This document shows positions 1 to 13,407 of a DNA stretch of 64,000 nucleotides, in pieces. Positions within the stretch are counted from its first letter, which is position 1, and every line of letters starts with the position of its first letter. The position numbers were made by a program, and so were the translations under genes. Below the pieces are notes generated by a model. That model was not told the origin of the DNA, searched no databases, and saw only the letters and a list, made by a program, of their open reading frames with translations. The DNA lies in NCBI RefSeq assembly GCF_017348915.1, contig NZ_CP071383.1, positions 3,782,001-3,846,000 of the forward strand. Reading direction: 5' to 3'. The DNA comes from Leclercia pneumoniae. GTDB taxonomy: Bacteria > Pseudomonadota > Gammaproteobacteria > Enterobacterales > Enterobacteriaceae.

Positions 1-13
1 TCAGAATAATTAA
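1..13 (+). CDS. dacB: 3' tail of dacB (D-alanyl-D-alanine carboxypeptidase/PBP4), partial
   Basis: Bases 2-13 read Gln-Asn-Asn-stop (CAG AAT AAT TAA), two bases before the next start codon. E. coli DacB ends in YQNN, and dacB is the gene expected next to obgE, so this is most likely the end of dacB. Only three codons are visible, so the call rests on this ending and on gene order. Confidence 0.6.
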
Positions 14-15
14 CG

Positions 16-678
16 ATGAAACTGCTTATTGTTGAAGATGATATGCTGTTACAGGAAGGGCTGGCGCTAGCCCTTACTGCTGAGGGCTATACTCTTGACT
101 GCGCGGCTACAGCGGCAGAAGCGGATGGCTTGATCCAGAGTGGTGAGTACAGCCTGGTGATCCTTGACCTTGGTCTGCCGGATAAAGACGGGGCAACGCT
201 GCTTAGCCAGTGGCGTCGTCGGGGCATCTCTAATCCCGTGCTGATCCTCACCGCACGCGATGCGCTGGCGGATCGCATCAATGGGCTTGATTCAGGCGCT
301 GATGACTACCTAGTTAAGCCTTTTGCCCTGGCAGAGCTGCAAGCTCGCGTTCGGGCGCTGATTCGTCGCTATCAGGGACACAGCGATAATTTGCTGAGCG
401 ATGGCGATCTCACCCTCAATTTGCAAACGCAGCAGGTATTGCAGCAGACGCTACCGGTTGAGGTGACGCCGAAGGAGTTTGCCCTGCTCACTCGCCTCAT
501 TATGCGCAGCGGGCAAACCGTGCACCGAGAAACCCTGCAGCAGGATATCTACTCCTGGCAGGATGATCCCGGATCTAACACCCTTGAAGTTCATATCCAT
601 AATTTGCGACGCAAACTCGGTAAAGATCGTATTAAAACCGTCCGCGGCGTCGGCTATCGACTGGAAAGCCAAAAATGA
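16..678 (+). CDS. pmrA: OmpR-family response regulator, PmrA/BasR type
   Basis: A 220-residue cytoplasmic transcription factor of the PmrA (BasR) type, which in enteric bacteria controls lipid A modification genes. The receiver domain (about 1-115) has the acidic pocket E7-D8-D9, the phosphorylation site D51 in LVILDLGLP, T79 and K101 in LVKPFA. The C-terminal winged helix (about 125-220) carries the typical NTLEVHIHNLRRKLG recognition region and ends with VRGVGYRL. The start lies two bases after the dacB stop, so it may be co-transcribed with dacB. The gene overlaps the kinase gene by 4 bp (ATGA). E. coli has no such pair here and keeps basRS elsewhere, so this could be a second paralogous pair. 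Regulator family is certain; the target genes are an inference. Confidence 0.85.
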   Translation: MKLLIVEDDMLLQEGLALALTAEGYTLDCAATAAEADGLIQSGEYSLVILDLGLPDKDGATLLSQWRRRGISNPVLILTARDALADRINGLDSGADDYLVKPFALAELQARVRALIRRYQGHSDNLLSDGDLTLNLQTQQVLQQTLPVEVTPKEFALLTRLIMRSGQTVHRETLQQDIYSWQDDPGSNTLEVHIHNLRRKLGKDRIKTVRGVGYRLESQK

Positions 679-1718
679 ACAGTATGCGCCGTCGGCTGAT
701 GGTGTTGCTTGCTATTATTTTACTCTTTTTTCAACTGATTAGCGTCGTCTGGCTCTGGCATGAAAGCCGGGAGCAGATCGGCTTTTTAGTCAATGAAACC
801 TTGTCAGCGAAATCGCGAAACCAGCACGTTGAGAAGGAGATCCATGAAGCGATCGCTTCTTTGCTGGTTCCCTCGCTGGTGATGATTGGCTTTACCCTGC
901 TTTTCTCGTTCTGGGCAATCACCTGGATTACCCGTCCACTTAATCAGTTGCGTACCAGCCTGGCAAACCGTTCTGCCGACAATCTCACGCCGCTGCCAGT
1001 CTATTCCGACATGCTGGAGATCAGTGCCGTAACCCGCACGCTAAACCAGCTGCTGGCTCGTCTTGACCATACTCTGCAGCAGGAGCGCTTATTCACCGCT
1101 GACGCCGCACACGAGCTGCGAACGCCGCTGGCTGGCATTCGTCTGCATCTGGAGTTAATGGCGAAGTCTGGCACGCCTCAGGCGGAGCCATTGATTACAC
1201 GTATTGACCAGTTGATGCACACGGTAGAGCAACTCTTAATGCTGGCCCGTGCGGGACAGGCGATGGCGAGTGGTCACTATCAGACGCTGAGCTGGAGCGA
1301 CACGATATTTGCGCCTTTGGCGCTGGAACATGATGCTAAAGAGCACAGGCTTATCTGGCCCCCGCAAAGTCCCCTCGTGGCCGAGGGTGATGCCATCCTG
1401 CTGCGCCTGATGCTGCGTAATCTGCTGGAGAACGCCGTTCGTTACAGCCCAAAAGGCACCGTAATCGAGGTGAAATTAGAAGAGACGGGCGACGGGACGA
1501 GAGTCAGCGTACTTGACCAGGGGCCGGGTATTGATGAGGCGCATCGACAGTCTATTACTGAGCCGTTCCGCCGTATTGATCAACGTTATGGCGGCAGTGG
1601 TCTGGGGCTGAGTATCGTTCAACGTATTCTGCAACTCCATCGCGGCACCCTGCATCTGGAGAATCGTCCTGAAGGCGGGCTAATAGTGAGCTGCTGGCTC
1701 CCTGCAAAACTGAGATAA
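675..1718 (+). CDS. pmrB: Membrane sensor histidine kinase, PmrB/BasS type
   Basis: A 347-residue inner-membrane histidine kinase paired with the regulator upstream. It has a transmembrane segment at about 9-28, a periplasmic loop of about 35 residues, a second segment at about 64-86, a HAMP linker, the phospho-accepting H146 in DAAHELRTPLAG, an N box (LRNLLENAVRYSP) and G boxes (DQGPGID, GSGLGLSIV). The loop holds two ExxE motifs, ESRE at 30-33 and EIHE at 55-58. ExxE motifs bind Fe(III) in Salmonella PmrB, which suggests metal sensing here too. The ATGA overlap with pmrA indicates translational coupling. The gene is convergent with obgE. Confidence 0.85.
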   Translation: MNSMRRRLMVLLAIILLFFQLISVVWLWHESREQIGFLVNETLSAKSRNQHVEKEIHEAIASLLVPSLVMIGFTLLFSFWAITWITRPLNQLRTSLANRSADNLTPLPVYSDMLEISAVTRTLNQLLARLDHTLQQERLFTADAAHELRTPLAGIRLHLELMAKSGTPQAEPLITRIDQLMHTVEQLLMLARAGQAMASGHYQTLSWSDTIFAPLALEHDAKEHRLIWPPQSPLVAEGDAILLRLMLRNLLENAVRYSPKGTVIEVKLEETGDGTRVSVLDQGPGIDEAHRQSITEPFRRIDQRYGGSGLGLSIVQRILQLHRGTLHLENRPEGGLIVSCWLPAKLR

Positions 1719-1743
1719 AAAAAACCCCCTTGATAAGGGGGTC
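1717..1743 (-). terminator. Rho-independent terminator of the rplU-rpmA-yhbE-obgE operon
   Basis: The stem CCCCCTT/AAGGGGG with a two-base loop (1725-1741) is followed, on the minus strand, by a run of eight T. It sits 10 bases past the obgE stop. The convergent pmrB gene ends beside it. Confidence 0.85.
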
Positions 1744-1753
1744 ACAGACGGTC

Positions 1754-2947
<1,194 letters not shown>

Positions 2948-3913
2948 TCATTCGCCTGAGCGGGGCATGACTACAACCGCTTCATTTTTGCGCCAACGTC
3001 CCCAAAGACGATGACCAATGGCGGAATACATCGCGCCCGCAACCACGACAAACGCACCGAGATAACCCAGAAGGTTTAACATCGGTTTGACGAAGAAATC
3101 GGGCCAGGCCACTGATAACAAATCTGAAAATAATAGCGTAAACAGCGGGGTAAGCGTGATTAAGGCGCTCACCTGTGCTGCTTGCCAGCGCGCCATCGCC
3201 TCAGCGAGCGCACCATAACCCACCAACGTGTTCAGACCACAAAAGATCAGACACGCCAGTTGCCAGTCGCTCAACTGAGCAATGACGCCCGGCTTCGCAA
3301 GTGGCAGCAATGCAATAGTACATAAAGTGTACAGCAAAAAGAGGATCTGCTGTGACGCCAGACGCCGCAATAACACCTTTTGCGCGACGCCATAACTCAC
3401 CCAGACCATCGCTGCACCTACCCCAAAAATCACACCCCATGTGTAATCCGTCAGGCGGGTGAAAATCTCAACCAGACTGGTGTTAAAGAACATCACCAGC
3501 CCACACAACAGCATACATGCCCCAATAATTTGGGTGCCACGCATCTTCTCTTTGAGAATAAACACGCTGGCTACCATCATGCCCACAGGGGAAAGCTGAC
3601 CAATCACCTGCGATGCCGTAGGGCTTAAATATTGCAGGGAAGAGCTGAACAGGATGAAGTTACCGAATAACCCCCCCGTCGCGATAGCCAGTAACACCAG
3701 CCAGCGCGGACTACGGAAGAGCCGTAGTGGTGGGAGCTTGCCTCTTATCGCGAGGATCGCACCAAGGCCAATACTTGCCATCAGGAAGCGATAAAACACC
3801 ACGGTGGGCGGCTCCATCACCTCCAGAACCTGCTTCATTGCGATTGGCAGTGCACCCCAGCACATTGCGGTAGTGAGCGCCAAAAGAATACCAATGCCGG
3901 CCTGCTGCTTCAT
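2948..3913 (-). CDS. yhbE: EamA-family (DMT) inner-membrane transporter YhbE
   Basis: A 321-residue hydrophobic protein with about ten predicted membrane helices in two EamA repeats, starting with a helix containing TTAMCWGALPIAMKQVL. It belongs to the drug/metabolite transporter superfamily; the substrate is unknown. The location between rpmA and obgE is the one seen in E. coli. A terminator lies upstream, just after rpmA, so yhbE-obgE transcription probably depends on read-through or a second promoter. Confidence 0.92.
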   Translation of the reverse strand: MKQQAGIGILLALTTAMCWGALPIAMKQVLEVMEPPTVVFYRFLMASIGLGAILAIRGKLPPLRLFRSPRWLVLLAIATGGLFGNFILFSSSLQYLSPTASQVIGQLSPVGMMVASVFILKEKMRGTQIIGACMLLCGLVMFFNTSLVEIFTRLTDYTWGVIFGVGAAMVWVSYGVAQKVLLRRLASQQILFLLYTLCTIALLPLAKPGVIAQLSDWQLACLIFCGLNTLVGYGALAEAMARWQAAQVSALITLTPLFTLLFSDLLSVAWPDFFVKPMLNLLGYLGAFVVVAGAMYSAIGHRLWGRWRKNEAVVVMPRSGE

Positions 3914-3954
3914 GCCCGTTTTCCCTACAGAAAAAATTGCCGGGTTTCCAATGT

Positions 3955-3986
3955 AAAAAGCCCCGCAACAGGTTGCGGGGCTTTAA
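3955..3986 (-). terminator. Terminator or attenuator after rpmA
   Basis: A perfect 8-bp GC stem with a short loop (CCCCGCAA-CAGG-TTGCGGGG, 3961-3980) is followed on the minus strand by CTTTTT. It lies between rpmA and yhbE in the same operon, so it probably reduces rather than abolishes transcription of yhbE-obgE. Confidence 0.8.
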
Positions 3987-4009
3987 TCCGTTACCGGACC
4001 GAGAAAACC

Positions 4010-4267
<258 letters not shown>

Positions 4268-4286
4268 TTAAATCTCTCCTCAGGTC

Positions 4287-4652
<366 letters not shown>

Positions 4653-4668
4653 TCACAATAGGGCGCGA

Positions 4669-4697
4669 ATATTACGCAAAACGCGAGCCTTTGACAA
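4669..4697 (-). promoter_or_regulatory. Predicted sigma-70 promoter of rplU
   Basis: On the minus strand TTGTCA (4692-4697) and TAATAT (4669-4674) are separated by exactly 17 bases, close to the sigma-70 consensus. The position gives a leader of about 60 bases before the rplU start. Confidence 0.72.
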
Positions 4698-4854
4698 GTG
4701 CTACCGTCAATACATGAAGAAAAAAAACACAACACGTACGGCAACGTTTATCTGAGGCGTTTTTTCAGTACAATCGGCGCTACTATTGATTAACCGAACC
4801 CTTTGTTAACCCATTTAAAATGGGGCCTACAGGACTAAAAGCCCGGCTTTTACG

Positions 4855-5826
4855 ATGAATTTAGAAAAAATCAATGAGTTAACCGCGCAGGATATGGCGG
4901 GTGTGAATGCAGCAATCCTGGAACAGCTCAACTCTGATGTTCAGCTTATCAATCAGTTGGGTTACTACATCGTCAGCGGAGGCGGGAAACGCATCCGTCC
5001 AATGATCGCTGTGCTTGCCGCGCGCGCGGTGGGCTATCAGGAAAATGCGCACGTTACGATTGCAGCCCTGATCGAATTTATCCATACCGCAACGTTGCTC
5101 CACGACGATGTGGTGGATGAATCGGACATGCGCCGGGGTAAAGCCACCGCGAACGCCGCGTTTGGCAATGCCGCCAGCGTTCTGGTCGGCGATTTTATTT
5201 ACACACGTGCGTTCCAGATGATGACGAGTCTGGGATCCTTAAAGATCCTGGAGGTGATGTCTAAAGCCGTTAACGTCATCGCCGAAGGTGAAGTGTTGCA
5301 GCTGATGAACGTCAACGATCCGGACATCACCGAAGAGAACTACATGCGCGTCATCTACAGCAAGACGGCACGTCTGTTCGAAGCGGCGGCACAGTGCTCG
5401 GGTATTCTTGGCGGCTGCTCTGAGGCGCAAGAAAAGGGTCTGCAAGACTACGGGCGTTACCTGGGTACGGCTTTCCAGCTGATTGACGATCTGCTCGACT
5501 ACAGCGCCGATGGCGAAACGCTGGGTAAAAACGTGGGTGATGACCTGAACGAAGGCAAACCGACACTACCCTTGCTGCATGCCATGCGTAACGGTACGCC
5601 TGAACAAGCGAAGCAGATCCGTGATGCGATCGAACAGGGTAATGGCCGACACCTTCTGGAACCCGTGCTGGAAACAATGGCAGCTTGCGGCTCTCTGGAA
5701 TGGACGCGTCAGCGCGCCGAAGAGGAAGCAGACAAAGCGATCGCTGCCCTTCAGGTTCTGCCTGAAAGCCCTTGGCGTGAGGCGCTTATTGGCCTGGCGC
5801 ACATTGCGGTACAACGCGATCGTTGA
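4855..5826 (+). CDS. ispB: Octaprenyl diphosphate synthase IspB
   Basis: A 323-residue prenyltransferase that extends farnesyl diphosphate with isopentenyl diphosphate to make the C40 side chain of ubiquinone and menaquinone. The first aspartate-rich motif is DDVVD (84-88) and the second is DDLLD (210-214), both intact and needed for Mg-diphosphate binding. GGGKRIRP (42-49) is the usual allylic-substrate region. It is divergent from rplU, with a 256-bp shared upstream region. Length and sequence match E. coli IspB. Confidence 0.97.
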   Translation: MNLEKINELTAQDMAGVNAAILEQLNSDVQLINQLGYYIVSGGGKRIRPMIAVLAARAVGYQENAHVTIAALIEFIHTATLLHDDVVDESDMRRGKATANAAFGNAASVLVGDFIYTRAFQMMTSLGSLKILEVMSKAVNVIAEGEVLQLMNVNDPDITEENYMRVIYSKTARLFEAAAQCSGILGGCSEAQEKGLQDYGRYLGTAFQLIDDLLDYSADGETLGKNVGDDLNEGKPTLPLLHAMRNGTPEQAKQIRDAIEQGNGRHLLEPVLETMAACGSLEWTRQRAEEEADKAIAALQVLPESPWREALIGLAHIAVQRDR

Positions 5827-6054
5827 TCTGAATAAGAACTCTCGATTCGGAAAAAGAGAGTTCTTATAAGCTCCAATTTTATCCATAACGTTGTTAATGA
5901 ATTCGCTTACAACCCGCATGAATAAAGGATTGGCATAATCTGAATGTCACTCCGCATGCCGCGAACTTTTTAGAACCGCTGTTCGAAGAAGGTATAGTAA
6001 CAACGTCATTTAACTCGAAATGACGTGGACGCACCTGAACAGAGGGACAGCAAC

Positions 6055-6342
6055 ATGGATAAGAAATTTATCGACTGGCATCCGGCCGATATTATTGCCG
6101 CGCTGCGTAAAAAAGGAACTTCACTGGCTGCGGAGTCTCGCCGTAATGGTCTTAGCTCATCCACTTTAGCTAACGCGTTAACGCGCTCATGGCCGAAAGG
6201 TGAGTTGATCATTGCCACTGCACTGGGCACCGATCCCTGGGTGATATGGCCATCGCGTTATCACGATCCCATAACCCACGAATTTGTTGACAGAACGCGG
6301 TTGATGCGGCGGAAAAGAGAAGAGAGAAAGCGCCAGGAGTGA
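6055..6342 (+). CDS. sfsB: Ner-like DNA-binding regulator SfsB (Nlp)
   Basis: A 95-residue helix-turn-helix protein related to the Ner repressor of phage Mu. In E. coli its homologue SfsB (Nlp) affects maltose genes together with CRP. The core DWHPADIIAALRKKGTS...ESRRNGLSSSTLANAL holds the helix-turn-helix. The start at 6055 is chosen because the conserved sequence begins at MDKKFIDWHP and a purine-rich site (AGAGGGA) lies about 9 bases before it. The basic tail KREERKRQE is three residues longer than in E. coli. Confidence 0.88.
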   Translation: MDKKFIDWHPADIIAALRKKGTSLAAESRRNGLSSSTLANALTRSWPKGELIIATALGTDPWVIWPSRYHDPITHEFVDRTRLMRRKREERKRQE

Positions 6343-6361
6343 CGCTTTTTTAGCAGGAATA

Positions 6362-6393
6362 GCAACCCCCCGGTCTGAAAGGCAGGGGGCTGC
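6362..6393. terminator. Stem-loop between convergent sfsB and murA
   Basis: GCA-CCCCC (6362-6370) pairs with GGGGG-TGC (6385-6393) around a loop of about 14 bases. There is no good T-run on either strand, so it is a weak or factor-assisted terminator candidate. Confidence 0.35.
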
Positions 6394-6402
6394 CAGGCAC
6401 GA

Positions 6403-7698
<1,296 letters not shown>

Positions 7699-7713
7699 CT
7701 AATCGCCCTCAGC

Positions 7714-7968
7714 TCAAAAACCGTTTAGTTTGCGATCGCGAGCCCACTCTTGTGGGGTAAACGCCTTAATCGACAGGGCATGGATACGATTATCCGCGAT
7801 ATATTCCATCAGCGGCGCATAAACAGCCTGCTGTTTCTTCACGCGGCTCATGCCGTCAAAAATCTCACCCACAGCAATAACCTGGAAGTGACTGCCATCG
7901 CCGGAGACGTGGGCTTCCTGAAGGGAGAGTGCATTCATCAGCACTGCCTGGATTTCATTATTTTCCAT
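7714..7968 (-). CDS. ibaG: BolA-family acid-stress protein IbaG (YrbA)
   Basis: An 84-residue BolA-like protein, a family that works with monothiol glutaredoxins in iron-sulfur handling. It begins [14 protein letters not shown] and ends [11 protein letters not shown], nearly identical to E. coli IbaG. Longer starts upstream are open but add unrelated residues. It sits between the mla operon and murA, separated from mlaB by a terminator, so it probably has its own promoter and may be co-transcribed with murA. Confidence 0.93.
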   Translation of the reverse strand: MENNEIQAVLMNALSLQEAHVSGDGSHFQVIAVGEIFDGMSRVKKQQAVYAPLMEYIADNRIHALSIKAFTPQEWARDRKLNGF

Positions 7969-8039
7969 GGGTTCTATATCATCTGGTAGTGAAAACAAGC
8001 CCAACATCTTAGAGCAAAGTGGCGCTGTCTTAAACAAGC

Positions 8040-8073
8040 AAAAAGCCCCGACAATGAAACTGTCGAGGCTTTT
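8040..8073 (-). terminator. Terminator of the mla operon
   Basis: GCCCCGACA (8045-8053) pairs with TGTCGAGGC (8061-8069) with one mismatch, followed on the minus strand by TTTTT. It lies about 20 bases past the mlaB stop. Confidence 0.82.
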
Positions 8074-8094
8074 GATAGTAACGTACTGAAAAAA

Positions 8095-8388
8095 TTAGCG
8101 AGGCAAAACGTCTTGCGGCAGATTATAGAGCTGAGCCAGCGTGATGACGTTATCGCTGATGCCTGCCAGAGAGACCTGTAGCCCCTGCTTCTTACCGGCA
8201 GCGACAAGATGTGCCAGCAGTGCGACGCCGGCCGTATCCACGCGAGAGATCCCGCCAAGATCGATGCAGGTCACCCCTTGCATCGCCTGGTCGCGCGCAT
8301 CCCACAGAGGATTCAGATAATCCTGATCCAGCTCGCCTGATAGCAACAGCTTTTCGCCATCACGGATCCAGCTGAGTGGCTGCGTCAT
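8095..8388 (-). CDS. mlaB: MlaB, STAS-domain subunit of the MlaFEDB transporter
   Basis: A 97-residue cytoplasmic STAS-domain protein that binds the ATPase MlaF and stabilises the MlaFEDB phospholipid transporter. The sequence DLGGISRVDTAGVALLAHL matches the STAS fold, with the conserved Ser/Thr region at VDTAG. Length equals E. coli MlaB. The start codon overlaps the mlaC stop by one base (TAATG), so translation is coupled. It is the last gene of the operon. Confidence 0.95.
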   Translation of the reverse strand: MTQPLSWIRDGEKLLLSGELDQDYLNPLWDARDQAMQGVTCIDLGGISRVDTAGVALLAHLVAAGKKQGLQVSLAGISDNVITLAQLYNLPQDVLPR

Positions 8389-9023
8389 TATTTTTTCTCG
8401 TCCAGGGTAATTTTCTGGCGAGAGATGGATTGCAGCTGAGCAGTCAGGCCGTCAATACCTTTGGTACGCAGCAGGTCGCTCCACTCGTTCTGCTTGGTGG
8501 TAATCATGCTAACGCCTTCAGCGATCATGTCATAGGCCTGCCAGTTGCCCGTCTGGCTATTTTTACGCCACTGGAAATCCAGGCGTACCGGCGGACGGCC
8601 GTTCGGATCGATAATGGTTACGCGAATCGGCACGATAGTGGCATCACCCAGCGGCTGCTCAGGGGCGATCTGGTAAGTCTGGCCGTGATACATCGCCAAT
8701 GCCTGACCGTATGCCTGCTTCAGATATTCACGAAACGCAGCAAAGTAGGCGTCACGCTGCGCTGGGGTGGCGTCTTTGTAGTAGCGGCCCAGAACCAGCG
8801 CACCGGCATACTTAATCTGTACGTATGGCAGCAGTTCTTGATCGACGATATCACGCAGATAATCCGGGTTAGAGCGAATTTTAGGTTGTTCGTTTTTAAG
8901 GCGATCGAAGGTTTTCTTGGCCGCCTCATTCATCTGTTGGTAAGGGTTAGCCTGACCAGCCGCATTTGCCGCTGTGAGTGGGGCAATCATCAGCATGGCA
9001 ACCATTAACAGTCGTTTAATCAT
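8388..9023 (-). CDS. mlaC: MlaC, periplasmic phospholipid-binding shuttle
   Basis: A 211-residue soluble periplasmic protein that carries phospholipids between the outer-membrane MlaA-OmpC complex and the inner-membrane MlaFEDB complex. It has a cleavable signal peptide ([21 protein letters not shown]) and a mature domain matching E. coli MlaC. It starts 3 bp after mlaD and overlaps mlaB by one base. Confidence 0.96.
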   Translation of the reverse strand: MIKRLLMVAMLMIAPLTAANAAGQANPYQQMNEAAKKTFDRLKNEQPKIRSNPDYLRDIVDQELLPYVQIKYAGALVLGRYYKDATPAQRDAYFAAFREYLKQAYGQALAMYHGQTYQIAPEQPLGDATIVPIRVTIIDPNGRPPVRLDFQWRKNSQTGNWQAYDMIAEGVSMITTKQNEWSDLLRTKGIDGLTAQLQSISRQKITLDEKK

Positions 9024-9026
9024 GAA

Positions 9027-9581
9027 TTACTTCTCCTGAGATGAATTCGTCGTGCCAGTAGGTGGCGTGACATCTGATTCTGCGGGCGCTTCAGCAGATT
9101 TGTTCTCGTCACCTCCCTTACTGTTGTAAAGGAACTGACCAATCATATCCTCAAGTACCATGGCTGACTTGGTATCCTGAATAACGCCGCCATCTTTAAG
9201 AATAGTCGTTCCCAGTTCAGGGTCTTCAAAACCGACATTCAGCGCCAGATATTGCTCGCCGAGCAGGCCAGAGGTACGAATGGAGAGCGAGCTGGTATCC
9301 GGAATGTGGTTGTAGCGCTCTTCGATATCCAGCGCCACGCGAGGCAGATAGGTTTTCTCGTCCAGCGAGATATCCGCTACCCGCCCAATCACCACGCCGC
9401 CGATGCGCACCGGCGAACGTGCCTTCAGGCCGCCAATATTATCGAAGGTGGCATAAATTCGGTACGTAGGCTCGGTACGAACAGAGGTGATATCTGCCGC
9501 TCTCAGGCAAATAAACAAGGCCGCCAGCAGCGCCAGCAAAACAAAGATACCAACCCAAATTTCACTTTTTCTCGTTTGCAT
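9027..9581 (-). CDS. mlaD: MlaD, MCE-domain subunit of the phospholipid transporter
   Basis: A 184-residue protein with one N-terminal membrane helix (WVGIFVLLALLAALFICL) and a periplasmic MCE domain; in E. coli six copies form a ring on MlaE. Conserved features are FDNIGGLKARSPVRIGGVVIG and the hydrophobic pore-forming end MVLEDMIGQFLY. The low-complexity acidic tail differs from E. coli, as is usual. The start at MQTRKSEIWVG is chosen by homology; five open codons lie upstream. Confidence 0.96.
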   Translation of the reverse strand: MQTRKSEIWVGIFVLLALLAALFICLRAADITSVRTEPTYRIYATFDNIGGLKARSPVRIGGVVIGRVADISLDEKTYLPRVALDIEERYNHIPDTSSLSIRTSGLLGEQYLALNVGFEDPELGTTILKDGGVIQDTKSAMVLEDMIGQFLYNSKGGDENKSAEAPAESDVTPPTGTTNSSQEK

Positions 9582-9585
9582 GAAC

Positions 9586-11188
<1,603 letters not shown>

Positions 11189-11415
11189 GTATATTTCCTT
11201 TCTATTGCCGGCTCAGGATAAGCATGATGCTTGATTCAGCTCCAAACCCAGCATTTTTACAGAATATTTCACACTGAGGTAAGCGAAAGCTGGCATTTGT
11301 TTTACTTTTACGGCGCATAAAGTCAAAATTAAGAATTCGTTACGTCTACAGACTGTATGCAGCCAGAGATTTTCTCTCAGTGGACCGGCGAGTATACCTG
11401 AAGAAAGGACTTTTG

Positions 11416-12393
11416 ATGCTTCTCGCAACAGCACTGTTAATAATTGGTTTACTTTTGGTCGTCTACAGTGCCGATCGTCTGGTGTTTTCAGCATCAATAC
11501 TCTGTCGTCTCTTTGGCATTCCCCCTTTGATTATTGGCATGACGGTGGTCAGCGTTGGCACCTCCCTTCCTGAGATCATCGTGTCGGTCGCCGCTTCGAT
11601 GCATGACCAGTTGGATCTCGCCGTCGGTACCGCCATTGGCTCCAATATCGTCAATATATTATTGATATTAGGGCTTGCCGCACTGTTGCACCCATTTCGC
11701 GTGCATTCTGATGTTCTGCGCCGCGAATTGCCGCTAATGTTGATCGTAAGTCTGTTGGCAGGCTGCGTATTGTACGACGGGCAGTTGACGATGAGCGATG
11801 GCATATTCCTGCTGGCGCTGGCGACGGTCTGGCTGCTTTACATTGTTAAGCTCGCCCGCGCCGCAGAAAAACAGGGCAATGATAGCCTGACCCGAGAACA
11901 GATGGCGGAGCTACCGCGCGAAGGCACGCTGCCCGTGGCGCTACTCTGGCTGGGGATCGCTTTGATCATCATGCCCATGGCGACGCGGATGATCGTCGAT
12001 AACGCTACGGTATTGGCAAACTACTTTGCCATGAGCGAGCTCACCATCGGCCTGACGGTTATCGCCATTGGTACCAGTCTGCCCGAACTGGCAACCGCCA
12101 TCGCGGGAGCGCGTAAAGGCGAGGACGATATCGCCATTGGTAACATCATCGGTTCGAACATTTTCAATATCGCGATTGTGCTCGGCCTGCCAGCGTTGCT
12201 CTCACCTGGCGTATTCAACCCGCTGGCGTTCTCGCGAGATTACGGGGTGATGGTGCTGGTCAGCGCCATCTTTGCCCTACTCTGCTGGCGCCGCAAACGG
12301 CAGATTGGTAAAGGCGCAGGCGCGCTACTGACCGCGGGTTTTATCGTATGGATGGCGATGCTGTACTGGCTCTCGCCTCTTCTCTCTGGGTAA
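11416..12393 (+). CDS. yrbG: CaCA-family calcium/sodium antiporter YrbG
   Basis: A 325-residue inner-membrane cation antiporter with two inverted repeats of five helices. The two alpha repeats contain the ion-binding signatures TSLPEIIVS with GSNIVNI, and TSLPELATAIAG with GSNIFNI. In this family E and N residues of these motifs bind Ca and Na. The start at MLLATALLI gives the E. coli length. It opens the yrbG-kdsDC-lptCAB-rpoN cluster and is not required for Kdo synthesis. Confidence 0.94.
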   Translation: MLLATALLIIGLLLVVYSADRLVFSASILCRLFGIPPLIIGMTVVSVGTSLPEIIVSVAASMHDQLDLAVGTAIGSNIVNILLILGLAALLHPFRVHSDVLRRELPLMLIVSLLAGCVLYDGQLTMSDGIFLLALATVWLLYIVKLARAAEKQGNDSLTREQMAELPREGTLPVALLWLGIALIIMPMATRMIVDNATVLANYFAMSELTIGLTVIAIGTSLPELATAIAGARKGEDDIAIGNIIGSNIFNIAIVLGLPALLSPGVFNPLAFSRDYGVMVLVSAIFALLCWRRKRQIGKGAGALLTAGFIVWMAMLYWLSPLLSG

Positions 12394-12406
12394 ACGGATA
12401 CGGATT

Positions 12407-13393
12407 ATGTCGCACATAGAATTGCAGCCGGACTTTGACTTTCAGAAAGCAGGAAAAGCGGTTCTGGAGATTGAACGTGAAGGTCTGGCGCAGTTAGACC
12501 AATACATTAATCAGGATTTTACGCTGGCGTGCGAAATGCTGTTTCGCTGTAGCGGCAAAGTCGTGGTAATGGGGATGGGTAAATCAGGTCATATCGGCCG
12601 CAAAATGGCGGCAACCTTTGCCAGCACCGGGACAACGGCCTTTTTCGTCCACCCAGGCGAAGCCGCTCACGGCGATCTCGGTATGGTCACGCCGCAGGAT
12701 GTGGTTATTGCCTTATCCAACTCAGGTGAATCTAACGAAATTCTGGCGCTGATCCCGGTCCTAAAGCGGCTGCAGGTTAAGCTTATCTGCGTTACCAGCC
12801 GCCCCGAGAGCAGCATGGCGCGCGCCGCAGATGTGCACCTGTGCGTGAAAGTCCCTAAAGAGGCCTGCCCGCTGGGTCTGGCTCCCACATCCAGCACCAC
12901 CGCGGTACTGGTGATGGGCGACGCCCTTGCCGTCGCGCTGCTTGAGGCCCGCGGTTTTACGGCAGAAGATTTCGCCCTCTCCCACCCTGGCGGTGCGCTT
13001 GGACGCAAATTGCTATTACGCGTCAACGACATCATGCATACTGGCGAGGAAATTCCGCACGTCAGTAAAGACGCTCCCTTACGTGATGCGTTACTGGAAA
13101 TCACCCGTAAAAACCTGGGCATGACGGTCATCTGTGATGAGACGATGAAGATCGAAGGTATCTTCACCGACGGGGACCTGCGCCGGGTATTTGATATGGG
13201 CGTCGATGTTCGTACGCTGGGTATCGCCGATGTGATGACCAGCGGCGGAATTCGCGTGCGTCCGGGGACGCTGGCGGTCGATGCACTCAACCTGATGCAG
13301 TCCCGCCATATTACCGCGGTCATGGTTGCCGATGGCGACCAGTTGCTGGGTGTGGTACATATGCATGATCTTCTGCGCGCAGGCGTAGTGTAA
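12407..13393 (+). CDS. kdsD: Arabinose-5-phosphate isomerase KdsD
   Basis: A 328-residue cytoplasmic isomerase converting ribulose-5-phosphate to arabinose-5-phosphate, the first step toward Kdo for LPS. The SIS domain (about 40-180) has GMGKSGHIGRKMAATFASTG and SNSGESNEIL; two CBS domains follow (about 205-325). Length matches E. coli KdsD. It lies 13 bp after yrbG and directly upstream of kdsC, the phosphatase of the same pathway. Confidence 0.96.
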   Translation: MSHIELQPDFDFQKAGKAVLEIEREGLAQLDQYINQDFTLACEMLFRCSGKVVVMGMGKSGHIGRKMAATFASTGTTAFFVHPGEAAHGDLGMVTPQDVVIALSNSGESNEILALIPVLKRLQVKLICVTSRPESSMARAADVHLCVKVPKEACPLGLAPTSSTTAVLVMGDALAVALLEARGFTAEDFALSHPGGALGRKLLLRVNDIMHTGEEIPHVSKDAPLRDALLEITRKNLGMTVICDETMKIEGIFTDGDLRRVFDMGVDVRTLGIADVMTSGGIRVRPGTLAVDALNLMQSRHITAVMVADGDQLLGVVHMHDLLRAGVV

Positions 13394-13407
13394 TGAAGGA
13401 TAAGACA

